Part shown: one piece after another, positions 22,175 to 31,414 of the stretch
Layout of the letters: the number at the start of each line of letters is the position of its first letter
Position numbering within the stretch: position 1 is the first letter of the stretch
Assembly: GCA_032716605.1 (NCBI GenBank)
Contig: CM064506.1
Span: 17,247,779 to 17,311,778 of the forward strand
Direction of reading: 5' to 3'
Source of the DNA: Paralithodes platypus
Lineage: Eukaryota; Arthropoda; Malacostraca; Decapoda; Lithodidae
DNA length: 64,000 nt
Made by a program: the position numbers and the translations under genes
The notes under the pieces: model-generated
Told to the model about the DNA's origin: nothing
Databases searched by the model: none
Seen by the model: only the letters and a program-made list of their open reading frames with translations

Positions 22175-24202
22175 ATGGAGGAAGGTTTGGTTTTGAAGGT
22201 GGAGTGTGATGGTGAAATGTACGAAGAGGAGATCAGCACGGACGAAGTGTTCGAGTTGAGAAGCGAGGACAGCCAGGAAAAAGTGGTTACTGAGAACGAA
22301 GCCTACGACCCAGTGAGCTTGGCGGCAACAATCAAGGTAAACCAGTGTCAGGTTTGTGGGAAACTGTTTAACAGCAAGAGCCAACTCAGCAGGCATGCCT
22401 TAATCCATTCCGGTGAGAAGAAATATGAATGTTCTGAGTGCGGTAAATTATTCCGCTATAGAAGCCACCTCAACGAACACACTCTGGTCCACTCTGGAGA
22501 GAAACACTTTGAGTGTGAGGTCTGTGGTAAACAGTTTGGTCGGAAGAGGGATTTGGTACGACACACTCAGCTCCATGCAGAGGCAGAAAACTTCATGTGT
22601 CTGGTCTGTGGAAAATTTTTTGGCTACAAGATACACCTAAGCCAGCATGCTCTATCTCACTCCAGGGAGAAGAATTATGAGTGCGAGTTGTGTGGTAAAC
22701 TGTTTGGTTATAAGAGTCACCTTACCGAGCATCTGGTGGTTCATTCTGGGGAGAAACCTTTCGAGTGTCAGGTCTGTGGTAAACAGTACAGTCGGAAGAG
22801 GGATCTCACCAGACACTGTCTAACACATACTGACGTGACGGACTATAAGTGTCAGGTGTGCGGCAATCTGTTTGATCATGCAGAGGATCTTGACCAGCAT
22901 TCATTCATTCACTTCGAAGAGAAAAATTATGAGTGCCAAGTGTGTGGTCAATTGTTTGATCAGGAAGATGATCTCACCGAACACTCTCTGCTCCATTCAC
23001 AAGATAAACAGTTTGTTTGTCAAGTTTGTGGCCAATTGTTCTATCAGGAAGACCACTTTACACTACACTCACTAGTTCATTCGCAAAATAAACTGTTTGT
23101 GTGTCAGGAGTGTGGTCAATCATTTGATGAGGAAAGTCATCTCACCAATCATTCTCTCACTCATTCAAAAGAAAGACAATTTGAGTGTGAGGTGATTGAT
23201 ATGTCTTCAGACCAGGAAAATGACATTACCCAGCCTTTTCTCACTAATATAAAAGATAAAGAATTAGAGTGTGAGGTGATTGATATGTCTTTGGACCAGA
23301 AAAATGACATTACTCAGCTTTCTCTCACTAATATAAATAATCAACAATTAGAGTGTGAAGTGATTGATATATCTTTGGACCAGGAAAAAGACATTAACCA
23401 GCCTTCTCTCACTAATATAAAAGAAAAACAATTTGAGTGTGAGGTTATTGCTCTGTCTTTTGACCAGGAAAAGAACATTATCCAATCATCTCCCATTCAT
23501 TCAGAAGGTAAACAATTAGAGTGTGAGATGATTGATGAACTCTCACCGGTTAGTTCAGAAGAAAGACCATACAAGTGTGATGTTATTGATGATCCCTCTC
23601 CCGTTGGTTCAAAGGAAAAAACTTACAACTGTGAGGTATGTGACAGGTGTTTTCGTCAGGAAAGGTACCTGGTGCAACATTCCCAGGTCCACAGAGAGAA
23701 AAGGCTCTATGACTGTCCAGAGTGTGGCAAACGGTTCAGCCGGCGGAGCATCCTCAACCAACACCTCCTGGTCCACTCTGGGGAAAAGATATTCCAGTGT
23801 CAGGAGTGTGGCAAGCTATTTGGTCGGAAGTGCCACCTCGCTCAACATGAGCTGATCCACTCCGGGGAGAAACAGTACGAGTGTGAGATTTGTGGGAAAA
23901 AATTCATCCGCAAGCACATCCTCACCCAGCACCTTCTGGTTCACTCAGGGGAGAAGAACTTTAACTGCGACGTTTGCGGGAAGACATTTGCCCGTAAGGG
24001 GGACCTCACAGACCATGCCGTACTTCATTCTGGTGTCAAAGATTACGACTGTTTAGTGTGCGGCAAAAAGTTCAGCCGGAAGAGCAACCTGACCCAACAC
24101 CTGCTGGTTCATTCTGGAGAGAAAAAGTATGCCTGTAAGGTCTGTGGGAAAATGTTTGGCCGGACTAACGACCTCTCCAGACATACTTTAATTCATTCTT
24201 GA
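22175..24202 (+). CDS. C2H2 zinc-finger protein, 17 intact fingers plus decayed fingers
   Basis: A 675-residue uninterrupted ORF, the only probable host gene here. Residues 1-57 are acidic (EEEISTDEVFEL) without a recognised KRAB, SCAN or ZAD domain. Ten C2H2 fingers follow at 28-residue spacing from residue 58 to about 330, with (S/H)GEK-type linkers in the better-kept ones. Residues 338-485 keep the repeat spacing but have lost the second Cys and most His residues (CEVIDMSSDQENDITQ-type units at 338, 366, 394, 422, then 18-residue units at 450 and 468). Seven good fingers follow from 486 to 674 (e.g. CGKKFSRKSNLTQH). Such arrays bind DNA in the nucleus and usually act in transcription or chromatin; the target is unknown. 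The ATG at 22175 (ttacgATGG) fits a start, but an upstream exon cannot be excluded. Confidence 0.88.
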   Translation: MEEGLVLKVECDGEMYEEEISTDEVFELRSEDSQEKVVTENEAYDPVSLAATIKVNQCQVCGKLFNSKSQLSRHALIHSGEKKYECSECGKLFRYRSHLNEHTLVHSGEKHFECEVCGKQFGRKRDLVRHTQLHAEAENFMCLVCGKFFGYKIHLSQHALSHSREKNYECELCGKLFGYKSHLTEHLVVHSGEKPFECQVCGKQYSRKRDLTRHCLTHTDVTDYKCQVCGNLFDHAEDLDQHSFIHFEEKNYECQVCGQLFDQEDDLTEHSLLHSQDKQFVCQVCGQLFYQEDHFTLHSLVHSQNKLFVCQECGQSFDEESHLTNHSLTHSKERQFECEVIDMSSDQENDITQPFLTNIKDKELECEVIDMSLDQKNDITQLSLTNINNQQLECEVIDISLDQEKDINQPSLTNIKEKQFECEVIALSFDQEKNIIQSSPIHSEGKQLECEMIDELSPVSSEERPYKCDVIDDPSPVGSKEKTYNCEVCDRCFRQERYLVQHSQVHREKRLYDCPECGKRFSRRSILNQHLLVHSGEKIFQCQECGKLFGRKCHLAQHELIHSGEKQYECEICGKKFIRKHILTQHLLVHSGEKNFNCDVCGKTFARKGDLTDHAVLHSGVKDYDCLVCGKKFSRKSNLTQHLLVHSGEKKYACKVCGKMFGRTNDLSRHTLIHS

Positions 24203-24349
24203 GAAAGGGAGGATTTGATGTAGGGTGGACTAAGCAATGTTTATGCGGTGGTCCAAGTGCAAGATTGATAATGAAGTAACCACAAAAAAATATGACTTAC
24301 AAGTTAAATTTGGTTATGTAGCATCACTATTCATCAACTAATGTACATA
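24203..24349. other. 3' flank of the zinc-finger gene
   Basis: A short AT-rich flank ending at TA (24348-24349), the presumed target of the next element. No canonical AATAAA lies in this stretch, so the transcript may end within the adjacent transposon. Confidence 0.4.
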
Positions 24350-25030
24350 CAGTGGAGCCCCCATCTTCGCTACACCGGTCTTTGTTGATTCAATTCTCGC
24401 ACCACACACCAAATATTCTCTATTTCAATTCTCGCGCCAAAAGCCTCAATTCTCGCATCAAAATCCCAGCCGAAACCCGAAAAAATAGCAAAAATAACGA
24501 AAAACTCGACATAAAACTAGAAAACAAACAAAAACAAAATTTTGTTTCAACATAACGAAAGAATCTGCCAGTAGCTTGCCGTTTAGAGACGAAATCCGAG
24601 TGAATCCGAGATCCGATCGTCAAATGCGCAAGATGCTGCCATCTTTGTATGACGTCATCACTAAGCAGACGCTTGCAGTTTAGCTAGTATCTGTGTTGAC
24701 AAAACAACCGTTTGCAAGCCTTTTTGTGCCTGAACCCCTTATCTCTCACGTTTATTATAACCTCTAGTACATCTAGTGATAGGGATGGTTGGCCTGGTGA
24801 CAGTAGCAATGAAGGAATTTCATGCTCAAAACACAGAGCAAAGACCAGTCCATGTCGGACGAAAGCGATTGAAATGCCTAGACGATGTTAGCCTAGGCTA
24901 GGCTAAATATGACAATGATTTATAATAAAATCTGTGTGGTAAGTAATCTTCTCATAATACGTATTTATATGTCTTTTCCTCATATTATGTATTTATTGGA
25001 TGTATTTGGGGCGAAATGGGTAGGTTGAGT
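24350..25030 (+). mobile_element. pogo/Tigger-like non-autonomous element fragment
   Basis: It begins CAGTGGAGCCCCCATCTTCG immediately after TA. The whole 680 bp recurs, inverted and about as long, at 52645-53295. The CAGTGGA terminus with TA target fits pogo/Tigger-type Tc1-mariner elements. No right terminus is seen here; the copy at 52.6 kb continues into sequence matching 40511 onward, so this copy is truncated. No transposase is present. Confidence 0.65.
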
Positions 25031-25254
25031 TAGGGAGGAACCGTACTAGTGGACGGAACGTACAAATGCTCCCTTGGCCATATTTATAGGTTTAGAATAG
25101 TTACCCTCTAATAGTAACAAAAGAAAATGGGTTAGCTCAGATGCACGAACGAGTTTTCTATGGACGACGCTTGGCTGATTTTATGGGTGACTTTTTTGGT
25201 AGCATTCAAGGAGGCTATCCTAGTGTTTACTAGCCTATACCCCTTTGAAAGGAC

Positions 25255-25510
25255 ATTAGCCTAACCTAACAACCTTACCTAACCTAACCTAGTATTATAG
25301 GTGGGGGCTGCCACCCCCACACCCCCGCTTTGACTTAGATTATTGGTGTATTTGTCTGTGAAGTGGGTATTTTTCAATTTGTTGATAACGAAAATCCTCC
25401 ATGCGGACTGTATAGAGAAAAATATGGCGAATCTATTGGTGCCTATTTTCCCTAATAAATTGTTTCTCATAACGTCGCACTAGTGTCCTTGAATATTATA
25501 ATATTTTTTT
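25255..25510 (+). repeat. Dispersed repeat, second copy of 18950-19500
   Basis: Starts with an AACCT-rich run (25258-25291), then the C-rich block cacccccacacccccg, cctccatgcggac and aaaaatatggcgaatc, in the same order as the copy near 19.0-19.5 kb. Non-coding. Confidence 0.7.
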
Positions 25511-25642
25511 GTTTTTCTTATGTTCGATATAATATTAGGCCTTTAATTACCAGTCTCTTGTGTTCATGAATATGCCAGGAGTGTGGTGGCAAGGTATTGA
25601 GTATCGAAATATGTTCAGTTGTGATGTACCGAAATGGTAAAA

Positions 25643-25909
25643 CTGAATTTCAACCTCACGAAACATTCAGAATGTTTGTTTACATTTAAATGGCAGCATA
25701 TGGATACTCCATACATAGTATCCACAGTGTAAACAAACAATGTTTACTTATGGTATGGGTACTTACCCAATCATAAGTATGCCTAAAAATATACCATAGC
25801 CTATGTATAAATTGTTTGTTTACACTGTGGATACTATATACGGAGTATCTATATGACGCCCTTTAAATGTAAACAAACATACTGAATGTTTCGTGAGGTT
25901 GAAATTCAG
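25643..25909. mobile_element. Foldback element (long inverted repeat)
   Basis: The left arm from ctgaatttcaacctcacgaa (25643) is matched by the right arm ending cctc...gaggttgaaattcag (25909). Arms are about 105 bp with a loop of about 55 bp, and subterminal tgtttgtttacat motifs pair as well. No coding frame. It is a MITE-like foldback; the superfamily is not clear because no target duplication was identified. Confidence 0.85.
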
Positions 25910-26019
25910 TGTACTGTACTTGTTTACGAAAAATGGCAAGCAAGATGCAGCCACAATATTATTCCAAGCAATTGTAAGTTAAATCAAATAAAAAGATTCC
26001 CGATATTGGGTGAGTGGAC

Positions 26020-26128
26020 GACTCGGCCCATGGGACAACTCGGCTCGGACAGCTCGGCCCACTTTTGGACAACTCGGCCACGACGGCGAGACAACTCGGC
26101 CCATTATTTGAGACAGCTCGGCCCCATA
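26020..26128 (+). repeat. Minisatellite of acaactcggccca-type units
   Basis: Five to six units of a 14-base core (g-a-c-a-a/g-c-t-c-g-g-c-c-c) at 20-30 base spacing. An inverted copy of the same minisatellite lies at 39465-39545, on the other side of DIRS copy A. Confidence 0.8.
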
Positions 26129-26297
26129 TTTTGCTATGGGGCAATTTGACGATACCAGTCAGGATTAGGATGGGGAGAGCTAAGTGGAGGGTTTATGGGT
26201 GAGGTCATGTATGCAGCACCAAATCCTGTCCTCTGCGTATGCGCGGCCTTTTCCCTAATATTTTTATTAGGTTATTTAGGCTCAACTGTTAGGTTAA

Positions 26298-26326
26298 TTT
26301 AAGTTAGGTTAGGTTAGGTTAGGTTA
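26298..26326 (+). repeat. Short (TTAGG)n tract
   Basis: Four to five ggtta/ttagg units immediately left of the DIRS copy A boundary. A similar tract in the same orientation lies at 39421-39442. TTAGG is the usual arthropod telomere unit, but the run is too short to be telomeric. Confidence 0.8.
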
Positions 26327-26328
26327 AG

Positions 26329-26870
26329 ATTGGGAGGTTTGACGTACCTCCCAACCTACCAAATAGGAAAACCTACTATTTGGTAGTAGTCTTGGAAAAT
26401 CCAACGTCAAGGCTATTAACCTAATTGCAATGACGACTTGTCTATTTTGACTGCTATGTCGTCATTCCAACCGCGGTTAAAAAGAAAACGTCTAGAGTCT
26501 ACTCCTTATCTTGCTCTAGGAGACGTTGTACATTAACCAAAACTACCACCGAAGGTGAAAAAAGCATAGAAGAGAAGAAAAAGGGGTTTACCTTAGTTAC
26601 CGCTTAAGGCCCATCCCGTGTTCCGTCATGTGCAGATCCCTGTCGAACGTGCGCATGAGCGATCCTCTCTTGTCATCACATCTCACGTCAGCAGAAGAAC
26701 GCGGATGGGCAGGGGTCCGGCGTGAGGGAGGGTATTATGTACGTTGGATTTTCCAAGACTACTACCAAATAGTAGGTTTTCCTATTTGGTAGGTTGGGAG
26801 GTACGTCAAACCTCCCAATTTGTTAGTAGTCTTGGCAAATCCAACGTCAAGGCTGCATAACAAATAGGAG
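26329..26870 (-). repeat. DIRS copy A 3' terminal repeat and complementary region
   Basis: 26329-26412 (attgggaggtttgacgtacc onward) is the reverse complement of 26738-26822. Between them lies the sequence shared, inverted, with the other terminus (39230-38935). At 26822-26856 atttgttagtagtcttgg reproduces the outer edge of the right terminus. The juxtaposition of terminal sequence with its complement is what DIRS elements use to close a circular intermediate (family knowledge). Confidence 0.7.
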
Positions 26871-27049
26871 GAGGACATCCAAGCCCAACCTACCAAAAAA
26901 ACCAATGCATAAAACAAAATTATGAATGACAAAGACACAATTTAAACAAGAGAGTTTAATAAAAGAGTGAAAAACTGAGGAGTAGCTAAAAAGAACAGTT
27001 TTAACACATGCCCGTCATTCATAGTAATGCAAAAACATAGACTTGTCTT

Positions 27050-27712
27050 AACCCGTTGAGACCCAGCGTCGCACGTGTTGCGTCGGCAGTCTTTTATCAC
27101 CAACTCCCAGCGACGCATCACGTGCGTCCGACATATAAAAAACACTTTCGTGGCTCGTAAGGTAGGAAATGGCGGGAGAATAGGAGGGGGAGGTACCGTA
27201 GTGTGTGTGGGAGCCGGGCCAGTAGGTGTGAGCGGGCCGAGACAGCCGCGCGGCTGGTGGTGGTGGGCTTAGTGGGGATAGTTTACACCCCTAGTTCACC
27301 GCCACTTTGAACCTTCATTACTCCGGTCGTATGGGAGCTAGAGGCTTGAGATTTATGTGAGATACTCCTTAGGATGTATGCCGTACAATGCCATACTCAG
27401 TTTTTACCCTAGTGCTCCCGGGCGGGTGGTCATGCGGGGGAGACGAACTATTGAACCCCCCGCCCCCCAAATGACCGAAATGAGTTTTTTTTTATTTTTG
27501 TGTTCATTTCTCACCATTCTCTTCCATTTTGGCTCAACAAATTTTGTTGAGGCTCCCCCCCCCCCAAAAAAAAATGTCAGAGGTGATTTTTTATTTTTAT
27601 TTTTTCATTTCTCATCCTTGTCTTCCATTTTAGCAAACAAAAAAAATAAGTGAAAATGGCTTGGGACTGGGGTGAACAAAATATTATAACTAGCCGGGGC
27701 TCACCGGGTTAA
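27050..27712. mobile_element. TTAA MITE inside DIRS copy A
   Basis: 663 bp from TTAACCCGTTGAGACCCAG to gctcaccgggTTAA. DIRS copy B lacks it: there acttgtctgaaaccaaaaag runs straight through near 58570. Thus copy B is an empty-site control. The interior has two diverged copies of a ttttatttttgtgttcatttctc-like block with C and A homopolymers (27470-27530 and 27545-27640). Non-coding. Confidence 0.85.
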
Positions 27713-27899
27713 ACCAAAAAGGTACTGTACCCAAAATCCCTTTTCTTCCAAAACCAACAAAAACACCGAACACAAGAACAAACACAATTTTCAATGTGGC
27801 AAACACACTTATGTACTGGAACAATACATAATCCCAAACTTGCAATCCAGTGTTGCAAACCCGTACACCCCCCCCCCCCCCCTTTGTCAAATAAAACAA

Positions 27900-29264
27900 A
27901 GGAAAAGAACGAGGGACAAGAGGGGAAGACCAGGGATCTTCGCCAGAGCACCAGGAAACACGACCCCCGAGAGCAATCACCGGCCGAGGGGGTCGAACAC
28001 TGGACACGGAGAGGTAGGAGGAGATGAAGGAATTGATAGAAGACCACAAAACCGCTGAGGCGATGGCAGGTAAGGATCGACGTGGCAGGAACCGGAAGGA
28101 GGCAGCAAAGGATCTGACATCGTGCGCAGAACCCCTACAAACAGGGTGACGGGCACGAACGGTCCGACAAACGTGGCGGTCCATCTGCACCTGCGAGAGC
28201 CTCCCACCTGTCCGAGGAGACACCCACACAGCAGTACCCGAAGGCGGCGCCACAGACGCAACAGAGGAGTGCAAGGCTGACACCGGGCACAACACATGGC
28301 GAGGATGCCCACGCTGTAAAGCCTGGACGGTGAAAGGCTGGAAAACGGGGGCCTGCCTCCCATGCGTGGTAACAAAAGGAGGGGAGGAGGCGAACGAGAT
28401 GCCAGGCAAGGACGGGGAGAATCGCACGCAGTCCCGGGGCCGTGACAATGCCGCTAGTGCAGACACCCGATCCCCAGTGGCCAGAGCGACAAGGAAGAGT
28501 GGACGCCCGAGCAACGGAACCGGCGTAGCGGCCCTTGTATACGTGGGTGAAGCCAGAAGGACCAGAGCCCGCCCCAGATCCCACTGTGGAGGGACCTGGC
28601 GCGGAGGCGGTCGATCCCGGAAGGCAGCCGTCAGGAAGGAATCCAGCTCCTGCGGCGGAACGACCAGCCCAGCGACGGATCCAAAGACCCCCCGGACGGC
28701 AGACAAGTGGGTACGTATAGCGTCGACTTGAAAGTGACGTGTACGGAAGAGGTGAAACAAGGAGCGTAGGACGAGGGAAGGAGAGCCAACTGGCAGGCGA
28801 GTGTCCTGTAGCCACCTAGTAAAAGACCTCCAGCGGGACCCGTAAGTCCCCCAAGGAGAAGACGGCCAGGAACGCTGCAGGAAGTCAGTCAGGGCCCGGC
28901 CGGGGACCGGGAGCCACCGTGCCTCATGAACAAGCACGATGCGAAGGCCAACGAGGTCCGCAGGTCCCCAACCTAGCTCAAGTGGAAGCCGGAGACAGGT
29001 AGAGGGACCGGACTCGGGCACCACCGCGGCAACCGGTCGTACCAAGCCCGTGTCGGCCTGTACCAGGCTACCATGAAAGCGTCCGGACCCCCCCCCGGAG
29101 TGCGAGGCCAGAGGGAGAGGTCCAGAGGCAACTGGCGCGGCACCCCCGATGCGAACAAGGCGACCTCCGGAACACCTCAGGAAGCCGCGAGGTCGGCGAA
29201 CACAGTCCGTTTCATCGCCCATTCTACAAGAACGCCCTGCCCTCTCGACAGGGCGGCCGCCCAC
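27900..29264 (-). pseudogene. DIRS copy A tyrosine recombinase
   Basis: The reading frame is open for 524 codons (29264-27690), of which about residues 125-420 are the recombinase. The N-terminal SAM-like part reads LTDFLQRSWPSSPWGTYGSR and FQVDAIRTHLSAVRGVFG. The catalytic part has R266 (LATGDRVSALAAL), H381 and R384 (HDVRSFAASF), W407 (LWSSINSF) and Y417 (ISSYLSV), so the R-H-R-W/Y set is complete. YRs join the circular DNA intermediate to the target. The usual Glu after RVS is Ala. Upstream, relative to copy B, about 115 bp is deleted near 29060, which cuts the RNase H-YR linker. Residues after about 430 are read-through. Confidence 0.75.
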
Positions 29265-30700
29265 AGGGTGGCAGGCCCGGGCAGGGAGGAGGCATGCAAG
29301 GAGAAGGGGTGTCGGTCCGCGAGGAAGAACAACTCCACCGAGACCCCCAATAGAGTCAACGACCTGGAGGACCCCCGCATTAGGAAACAGTGGACAGCTG
29401 CCTGAGCGTCCAACCCGAAGGCCACCGACTTACCCCGAAGGGCCAGCGCGTGGTCCCGCAGGAAGAACAAAGGAACCAACAGTCCGAGGGCATAGATGGG
29501 TAAGTGGAGGGAGACCCACCCATCTGCCGGGAAGTGGACGTCCCAGGTTTGATCGGGAACCTCACCCAACCTCGCTTGACGTATCTGTGTCTACCCAGAC
29601 CGTTGGCGGGGGGGGCGGTCCAGGGCACAGCCGCAGAGAGCGCGCCCCGAGCAACCCAGCGACCGAAGCGTCTGCGAACGGTACGCGGGAGCGGCAGGAG
29701 CCGATCCATAGGGGCAACGGAAACACCGCGGTGCCCATGAGGAGGAGGCGGCGTAGCCAGAGGCTCCCTAAGGGAAGGGGCAGAGCGGCCCAATGCAGCG
29801 AACCCACGAACGAGTCCCAGAGCCACCCCGGGAGGGAGACCGAGTGCAACACGGCGAAGACCTTCCACCGAAGGTGCACCGCGGCCGGCAGACCCCGGGT
29901 CACCGTTGCGCCGGACAAAACCCATGCGAGACCGACCCATGGCACGACACGCGACGGGGCAAGCGTGACTTGGGAACATAGAAGGGGAACCCTAACCGTG
30001 CGACGTGGCAAACGACTGTGAGGGCGTAGCCTACGCACAGTCCTAGGGCTTCGGAAACTACTAACCAATCGGCCAAGGAAAACAGGATCTGGAGCCCGCT
30101 CCTGAGGAGAGGACCCAGAGCCTGCCCCACCAGTGCGGAGAAGAGCCGCGGCGCGATGTGGAGACCGAAGGGAAGGCCGTCGAACAGGAACACACGATCG
30201 GAAGTCCGAACGGCCAAGAATCGCTGGAAGCGAAGATGGAGAGGAACGAGCTAAGACGCATCCGGAGGGCCAGCGACACTACCCACGACAGAGGGCGCAG
30301 GGCCAGGCGTACCTGGGGTACCGGCAGCATCCGAAACCGTGTGTGCACGATGTGCCCGTTGAGGGCCGACAGATCCACCACCGGTCGCATTGCGTCGCAG
30401 TTCGTCTACGGTACCAGAAAGACACGGGAGAGGAAAACCGGGTGACCGGCGGTCAACTCCCTCGACGCTACCCAGCTCGGGCATGGAAGTGAACACGTGG
30501 GCCACCTCTGAAGAGATGGGCCGGCGTCGGTGACAAGAGCGGAGTGGGGGTCTGGATGTCCACCTCCAGGTGAGACCCCTACGCGCAACCCGCCGCCCCC
30601 AATGTCCCTCGCGGCCACCGAGGGGTGCAAGGGCGAAAACAACCCGAGGGAGCACCCGAGAGGAGGGGAGCGACCCGGTCGGCCAGGCGAGAAGGAGAAC
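29177..30700 (-). pseudogene. DIRS copy A reverse transcriptase and RNase H, broken
   Basis: RT blocks in broken frames: MRPVVDLSALNGHIVHTRF (30390), WVVSLALR (motif A, Asp replaced by Ala, then a frameshift and a stop), RTSDRVFLFDGLPFGLH (30200) and LFSLADWLVVSEA (motif C; YLDD would be expected). RNase H blocks follow: VDTDTSSEVG with a TGA where Trp is expected (29580), LDAQAAVHCFLMRG, and LWAAALSRGQG, where the usual ADALSR Asp is Ala. Hence copying activity is lost by both frame damage and catalytic substitutions; the substitutions are shared with copy B. Confidence 0.75.
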
Positions 30701-31414
30701 AAGGAGGCCGACCCAGAGAACCTACACATTGTGTTTACGTGGAGGTACCCCCGGTACGGGCCTTGCGGGCATGAGCGCCACGTTGACCTCCTCTACCCCC
30801 CCCCCAACCTCGTCGAAAAGGGCGGGCCACCCCAACCCCTGGCCGGCGCGGAGCTGACCCCGTCGAAGGGCGGCCGGAAGTGGAAGGCCGGCCAGCCCCG
30901 ACACGGCGGGGATGAAAGGGGGCAAGAACAGAAGTGCGAGGCGGAACCGACGCACTGGCCTGCAACGTCCCAGTCCTGCGCCCGTGCAAGGCGGCAGCAC
31001 TTGCAGCAGCACCCCGAAGAGGACCGGCAGAAGGACGGGACTGAGAAGACCCGCGCGCGACACAGCGCGTCGTAAGCAGGGTCCGCAACGACACAGCGCG
31101 TCTTCGCGTGTCGGAAGCAGGGGCCGCCGACAGAGAAGCGTAGCATTCCCAAGCATCCTGCTCAAAAAAAAACTACGTATATAGCGTAGAGTACAACAAA
31201 CCCTGACGAATATCCAAGGGGGCCGGCCGGCAGAACGAGGACCGTACCGTCGGGCGTTGCCGAGATGCCGCGCACAAAACCGCCTTCAGCTCGGGAACCA
31301 AAGACACCGCGAGCCGAAGGTGGATCCGCTGAATGCGGTCCAAACCCTCGCGAAGATCGCCTGGCGCAGACGCCTTGATAAGCCGCAGGTGGTGAACAGA
31401 CGTCTGGAGGGAAC

